Shown here: in pieces, positions 6,951 through 9,865 of the stretch
Layout of the letters: every line of letters starts with the position of its first letter
Position numbering within the stretch: position 1 is the stretch's first letter
NCBI GenBank assembly: GCA_030635415.1
Contig: DAOVYW010000073.1
Location: 1 to 9,865 of the forward strand
Direction of reading: 5' to 3'
DNA: 9,865 nucleotides
DNA from: Candidatus Firestoneibacteriota bacterium
GTDB taxonomy: Bacteria > Oederibacteriota > JAAXVQ01 > JAUVAV01
Made by a program: the position numbers and the translations under genes
The notes under the pieces: generated by a model
What the model was told of the DNA's origin: nothing
What the model saw: the letters and a program-made list of their open reading frames with translations, nothing else
Database searches by the model: none

Positions 6951-7886
6951 ATGCCGCAAAGCAAGATCACTATTATCGGCGCCGGGAATGTGGGGGCCTC
7001 GCTGGCCCAGCAGATTCTCGCCCAGCGACTCGGCGACGTAGTTCTGCTGGATATTGACGGAGATTTGGCTCGGGGCAAGGCTTTTGACTTGAATCAGTCA
7101 GGACCGGTTCTCGGATATTCCGGATGCGTGCTGGGCACTTCGGATTACCCGGATACAGCCGGCTCGGAAATAATAGTAATTACTTCCGGATCTCCCCGCA
7201 AGCCCGGCATGAGTCGTGACGATTTGCTAAAAATTAATTTTGAAATTATCCGTACCGTGACAAATAAAGCCGTCGCGGTCTCACCAGAGGCCATGATTAT
7301 TGTGGTCACGAATCCCCTGGATGCCATGACTTATACAGCCCTGAAAGTTTCCGGCTTTCCCAAGCATCGGGTGGCGGGCATGGCCGGGATACTGGATTCC
7401 TCCCGGTTGCGGCATTTTATTGCCGAGGAACTAAAGGTTTCAGCCCAAGCCGTGGAAGCCATGGTGCTGGGTGGGCACGGAGATGAAATGGTGCCTTGCC
7501 TGCCGCTTACCCGGATGGCGGGAGTGCCGGTAGCAAAGTTATTGTCATCGGAAAAACTGGAAAAAATAATCACTCGTACCCGGCACGGCGGCGGAGAGAT
7601 AGTGAAACTGCTCCGGTCTGGGAGCGCATATTACGCGCCGGCCGCCTCAGCCGCAGGCATGGTAGCAGCCGTACTTCGCGACGAAAAGGCTGTGATGCCT
7701 TGCGCTGCCTGGTTAATGGGAGAATATGGACATAAAGATGTATTTCTGGGGGTGCCGGTTATACTCGGCCGCAGGGGAGTGGAAAGGATAGTGGAGATAG
7801 AACTTGAGCAGAAGGATGAACAGGCTTTAAGGCGTTCAGCTGAAGCTGTACGCGAGCTATGTCATCAGATTGATGGCTGGTTGTAA
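6951..7886 (+). CDS. mdh: Malate dehydrogenase (NAD-dependent, LDH-like type)
   Basis: Interconverts malate and oxaloacetate, supplying oxaloacetate to the citrate synthase-like enzyme. It has 311 residues, normal for bacterial LDH-like MDH. The Rossmann motif GAGNVG is at 10-15 and the ribose-binding Asp ending beta-2 is D34, favouring NAD. The mobile loop reads SPRKPGMSR (81-89): R83 is at the position that separates malate dehydrogenases (Arg) from lactate dehydrogenases (Gln), and R89 is the second substrate arginine. The catalytic pair is D149 (DSSR, with R152 binding substrate) and H176 (GGHGDEMVP). ATG 6951 follows the icd stop by 9 bases, with a G-rich Shine-Dalgarno (AGGGGGA, 6940-6946) overlapping that stop. 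No truncation or missing residue is seen. Confidence 0.96.
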   Translation: MPQSKITIIGAGNVGASLAQQILAQRLGDVVLLDIDGDLARGKAFDLNQSGPVLGYSGCVLGTSDYPDTAGSEIIVITSGSPRKPGMSRDDLLKINFEIIRTVTNKAVAVSPEAMIIVVTNPLDAMTYTALKVSGFPKHRVAGMAGILDSSRLRHFIAEELKVSAQAVEAMVLGGHGDEMVPCLPLTRMAGVPVAKLLSSEKLEKIITRTRHGGGEIVKLLRSGSAYYAPAASAAGMVAAVLRDEKAVMPCAAWLMGEYGHKDVFLGVPVILGRRGVERIVEIELEQKDEQALRRSAEAVRELCHQIDGWL

Positions 7887-7889
7887 ATT

Positions 7890-7896
7890 AGGAGGT
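7890..7896 (+). promoter_or_regulatory. Ribosome binding site fixing the start of fumarase alpha
   Basis: AGGAGGT lies 6 bases before ATG 7903. This chooses ATG 7903 over the earlier in-frame TTG at 7870, which sits inside mdh. Confidence 0.88.
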
Positions 7897-7902
7897 AATG
7901 AC

Positions 7903-8745
7903 ATGCGTGAAATCCAAGCTGAAGAAATTACCTCAGCAGTAGCAGAAGCAATAAAAAACATCAATTTTCATATACGTCCGGATGTAAAAGCAAAGCTTCA
8001 GAGTGCGCTGGAAAAGGAAGCTTCGCCTCTGGGACGCCAATCCCTGCAATTATTATTAGAGAATGCCCAGATGGCTGCGGCCGGCATTCTGCCCTTGTGC
8101 CAGGATACCGGGACCACGGTTATTTTTGCCGAAGTAGGCCAGGAAGTAAGGATTATGGGCGCGTCCCTGGAAGAGGCCTTGCAGGCCGGCGTACGACTTG
8201 CCACCCGGGAAGGACGATTACGTCACTCGATAGCCGTGCATCCCCTGACCAGGGGAAATTCCGGGGACAATACCCCGGCAGTAGTGCATTATCATCCCGT
8301 GCCCGGCAAAACATTAAAACTTTTTGTGATGGCCAAGGGCGGGGGATGCGAGAATGCCAGCGCCATGGCCATGCTTCCGCCTTTAGCCAGCCGGCACGGT
8401 GTAGGGGATTATATAGTAAACATCATACGCACCAACGGAGCAGCGGCATGTCCCCCTCTGATTATCGGGATAGGTCTGGGCGGTAATTTTGAAACTGCGC
8501 CATTGATGGCCAAGCGGGCTCTGCTTCGGGAAATAGGAGAGCCTTCACCGGATCCGGAAACGGCTAAATTGGAAAAGGTTATCTTACAGCGAGTCAATGA
8601 ACTAGGCATCGGGCCCCAGGGATGGGGCGGCAGCATTACGGCGCTATCCATGGCGATTGAGACCGCACCTTGCCATATAGCTTCTTTGCCAGTGGCAGTT
8701 AATGTCGAGTGTCATAGTCATCGCTTGGCGGAGGTGAAGATATGA
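7903..8745 (+). CDS. Class I (Fe-S) fumarate hydratase, alpha subunit
   Basis: Catalytic iron-sulfur subunit of a two-subunit class I fumarase, which interconverts fumarate and malate. The 280-residue protein matches the N-terminal half of single-chain FumA/FumB and the alpha subunit TtdA. Motifs are LCQDTGT (C66), GNSGDNTPA, GGGCENAS (C149), AAACPP followed by IIGIGLGG (C183), and near the end VECHSHR (C270). C66, C183 and C270 have spacings close to the three 4Fe-4S ligands I recall for E. coli FumA (105, 224, 318), so they are the likely ligands; C149 is probably not one. The enzyme should be oxygen-sensitive, fitting an anaerobe. The gene ends in ATGA, overlapping the beta subunit start by 4 bases. 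L-tartrate dehydratase is a relative, but the mdh and icd neighbours favour fumarase. Confidence 0.93.
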   Translation: MREIQAEEITSAVAEAIKNINFHIRPDVKAKLQSALEKEASPLGRQSLQLLLENAQMAAAGILPLCQDTGTTVIFAEVGQEVRIMGASLEEALQAGVRLATREGRLRHSIAVHPLTRGNSGDNTPAVVHYHPVPGKTLKLFVMAKGGGCENASAMAMLPPLASRHGVGDYIVNIIRTNGAAACPPLIIGIGLGGNFETAPLMAKRALLREIGEPSPDPETAKLEKVILQRVNELGIGPQGWGGSITALSMAIETAPCHIASLPVAVNVECHSHRLAEVKI

Positions 8746-9299
8746 GCGCGACCTGGTTGAAACTTCCCTTCGACCCTTTGGTATTACGGGATTTAGAAGT
8801 AGGACAATGGGTAAATTTGAGCGGTTCTCTTTATACCCTCCGGGATGCGGCCCTGAAGCGAATTTTTGATTTGGAAGCGGATAACAAGCAGCCGCCCGTG
8901 GATTTAAAAGGGCAGCTGATTTATTTTGTCGGGCCCACGCCACCGGCTCCCGGAGAACCGGTAGGATCCGCCGGGCCGACGACCAGCCGCCGGATGGAGC
9001 ATTTTATACCGGCGCTCATTGAAGCCGGAGTAATCGGCATTATGGGTAAAGGGCCCTTATCGCAGAGCACAGTCAAGGAATTACAGCGCAAAGGCGTAAT
9101 TTACCTGGCAGCTGCCGGTGGAGCCGGCGCTTTTTATGGATCCAAGGTGCGTGGCGCGGCAGTGACCGCCTACGAGGAGTTGGGTCCGGAGGCCATCTAC
9201 TGCATGCATATTGAAAATTTTCCGGCCGTGGTCGCGATTGATCAGAAGGGCGGGGATTTGTTTGAGCAAGGACCCAAGACGTATAGGAAAGAAATCTGA
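8742..9299 (+). CDS. Class I fumarate hydratase, beta subunit
   Basis: Partner of the alpha subunit just upstream; corresponds to the C-terminal domain of single-chain class I fumarase and to TtdB. It has 185 residues, normal for the family. The substrate-binding segment GPTTSRRM is at 78-85, followed by the MGKG motif (about 101-104) and a C-terminal IENFPAVVAIDQKGGDLF segment. Translation starts at ATG 8742 within the ATGA overlap with the alpha stop. A strong Shine-Dalgarno (GGAGGTGA, 8730-8737) lies inside the alpha gene, so the two subunits should be made in balanced amounts. One oddity: the segment LRDAALKR (33-40) has Leu at 38, where family members I remember (TtdB, FumA) have His in an RDxxHxR/K pattern. 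The rest looks intact, so I treat it as functional. Confidence 0.92.
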   Translation: MSATWLKLPFDPLVLRDLEVGQWVNLSGSLYTLRDAALKRIFDLEADNKQPPVDLKGQLIYFVGPTPPAPGEPVGSAGPTTSRRMEHFIPALIEAGVIGIMGKGPLSQSTVKELQRKGVIYLAAAGGAGAFYGSKVRGAAVTAYEELGPEAIYCMHIENFPAVVAIDQKGGDLFEQGPKTYRKEI

Positions 9300-9327
9300 G
9301 AGGGAACGTCATCCTCCAGTAACACCA

Positions 9328-9392
9328 TAGGGGCCGGCTTCCATGCCGGTCGGGGCGACATGCCTTTGGGCGGACATGGAAGTCCGCCCCTA
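9328..9392. repeat. REPIN-like inverted pair of palindromic repeats
   Basis: The element begins TAGGGGC (9328-9334) and ends GCCCCTA (9386-9392), a perfect 7-base terminal inverted repeat over 65 bases. The left half is a hairpin, stem 9332-9338 with 9345-9351 (7 pairs, one G-U) and loop TTCCAT. The right half is the same unit in opposite orientation: stem GGGCGGAC (9368-9375) with GTCCGCCC (9382-9389) and loop ATGGAA, the reverse complement of TTCCAT. Stem bases differ between the halves while pairing is kept, a sign of compensatory change. Between them, GTCG-GGG-CGAC (9349-9359) could form a further small hairpin. Confidence 0.75.
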
Positions 9393-9425
9393 CAGAAGAA
9401 AAAGATCATATCCTGCCTTTTTGTG

Positions 9426-9457
9426 AACACCGTAGGGGCCGGCTTCCATGCCGGCCC
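9426..9457 (+). repeat. REP-like palindromic repeat, single copy
   Basis: Bases 9426-9454 match 9321-9349 over 29 positions with one difference (A/G). The unit forms a perfect 8-pair hairpin: GGGCCGGC (9436-9443), loop TTCCAT (9444-9449), GCCGGCCC (9450-9457). It has the same orientation as the left half of the upstream pair, 105 bases away. Confidence 0.8.
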
Positions 9458-9484
9458 GTTGATAACAACTAATATATTATATTT

Positions 9485-9491
9485 AAGGAAG
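9485..9491 (+). promoter_or_regulatory. Ribosome binding site for the aconitase GTG start
   Basis: AAGGAAG lies 6 bases before GTG 9498. It supports GTG as the start, which also gives the expected aconitase N-terminus. Confidence 0.75.
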
Positions 9492-9497
9492 AAACCT

Positions 9498-9865
9498 GTG
9501 AAACCATTAACTGTAGCGGAAAAAATATTAGCCAACCATCTGATAGAGGGCGAACTTGTTCCCGGAAAACCGATGGCCCTGCGCATTGACCAAACCCTTA
9601 CCCAGGATGCTACCGGAACCATGGCATGGCTCCAGTTCGAAGCCCTGGGCCTGCCGCGTGTACGAACCAAGCTCTCGGTTTCCTATGTAGACCATAACAC
9701 TCTGCAGTCCGGGTTTGAAAACGCTGATGACCATGCCTTTCTTCAAAGCATGGCCGTGAAATACGGCGCGATTTTTTCCCGGCCGGGCAACGGCATCTGC
9801 CACCAGGTGCATTTGGAAAGGTTCGGGCAGCCGGGAACCACTTTGCTGGGCTCGGATTCGCATAC
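9498..9865 (+). CDS. acn: Aconitate hydratase, Aquifex type, N-terminal part (3' end outside the window)
   Basis: Isomerises citrate to isocitrate through an iron-sulfur cluster, linking the citrate synthase-like enzyme to icd. The reading frame starts at GTG 9498 and stays open to the window edge: 122 complete codons of a protein I expect to be about 640-650 residues. Aconitase motifs present are QDATGTMA (36-43), SVSYVDHNTLQ (catalytic-region His of VDHN, about residue 67), GNGICHQVH and, at the edge, LLGSDSH (116-122). The N-terminus MKPLTVAEKILANHL and the spacing of these motifs fit the short mitochondrial/Aquifex-type aconitase better than the longer AcnA or AcnB. The cluster cysteines should lie beyond the window. 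The homoaconitase/isopropylmalate isomerase large subunit is a relative, but the TCA neighbours favour aconitase. It is separated from the fumarase beta gene by 198 bases of repeat-bearing DNA. Confidence 0.9.
   Translation, partial: MKPLTVAEKILANHLIEGELVPGKPMALRIDQTLTQDATGTMAWLQFEALGLPRVRTKLSVSYVDHNTLQSGFENADDHAFLQSMAVKYGAIFSRPGNGICHQVHLERFGQPGTTLLGSDSH

Larger units (their letters stand above)
9300..9497 (+). other. Spacer between fumarase beta and aconitase with REP-like repeats
   Basis: A spacer of 198 bases holds three palindromic repeats (listed separately) and an AT-rich stretch (9467-9484) before the aconitase Shine-Dalgarno. None of the hairpins is followed directly by a T-run, so I see no standard intrinsic terminator. 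The aconitase gene may be read through from the operon. A TTGATA (9459-9464) and TATATT boxes occur nearby, but the spacings (8 or 13 bases) are wrong for a convincing promoter. Confidence 0.7.

Noticed and set aside
7496..8486. Open frames on the + strand inside mdh and fumarase alpha in other frames (7496-7735, 8097-8486)
   Set aside because: They overlap intact, clearly identified enzymes, and their translations resemble nothing known.
9436..9457. Perfect 8-pair hairpin read as an intrinsic terminator
   Set aside because: It is followed by GTTGATAAC with no T-run, and it belongs to a repeat family present three times in the spacer, so REP-like is the better reading.
9459..9483. Separate promoter for aconitase (TTGATA with a TATATT box)
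   Set aside because: The boxes are only 8 or 13 bases apart, and the implied start would fall in or next to the Shine-Dalgarno.

Overview
The window reads as a chromosomal segment of a Gram-positive anaerobe, most likely in the Desulfotomaculum/Pelotomaculum part of the Firmicutes. The reasons are strong AGGAGG-type ribosome binding sites, a textbook sigma-A promoter (TTGACA, 17 bases, TATATT), moderate GC content judged by eye, an alaS-to-ruvX neighbourhood typical of Firmicutes, a citrate synthase candidate of the HMGL-like (Re-type) family, and a class I fumarase split into two subunits. This placement is inference. All genes are on the + strand.

Region 1 (1-3966) is a housekeeping cluster. 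It opens with the 3' part of alaS (alanyl-tRNA synthetase: end of the aminoacylation core, editing domain and C-Ala domain). A small coiled-coil phasin-like protein follows, then an ABC1/UbiB-family atypical kinase with two C-terminal membrane helices. Last comes ruvX (YqgF/YrrK, Holliday-junction resolvase fold). The ubiB-like stop and the ruvX start overlap by one base (TAATG), so translation of the two is probably coupled.

Region 2 (3967-4289) is 323 bases without a convincing gene. It holds the promoter at 4074-4102 and a leader of about 180 bases with two possible stem-loops before a strong Shine-Dalgarno sequence.

Region 3 (4290-9865) is a TCA-cycle operon: a Re-citrate-synthase-like protein, NADP-type isocitrate dehydrogenase (icd), malate dehydrogenase (mdh), and the alpha and beta subunits of class I Fe-S fumarase. 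Gaps are 9, 9 and 16 bases, with a 4-base overlap between the fumarase genes. A 198-base spacer follows, carrying three palindromic REP-like repeats, two of them arranged as a REPIN-like inverted pair. Next is the 5' end of an Aquifex-type aconitase with a GTG start, cut by the window edge. Together these enzymes cover fumarate -> malate -> oxaloacetate -> citrate -> isocitrate -> 2-oxoglutarate, the oxidative branch that feeds glutamate synthesis or complete oxidation of acetyl-CoA.

I see no defence system, CRISPR array, tRNA, rRNA or insertion sequence. The points most worth a second look are the Re-type citrate synthase heading the operon, its long leader, the REPIN-like repeats inside the operon, the phasin/UbiB pair between alaS and ruvX, and a His-to-Leu change in a normally conserved fumarase beta motif.
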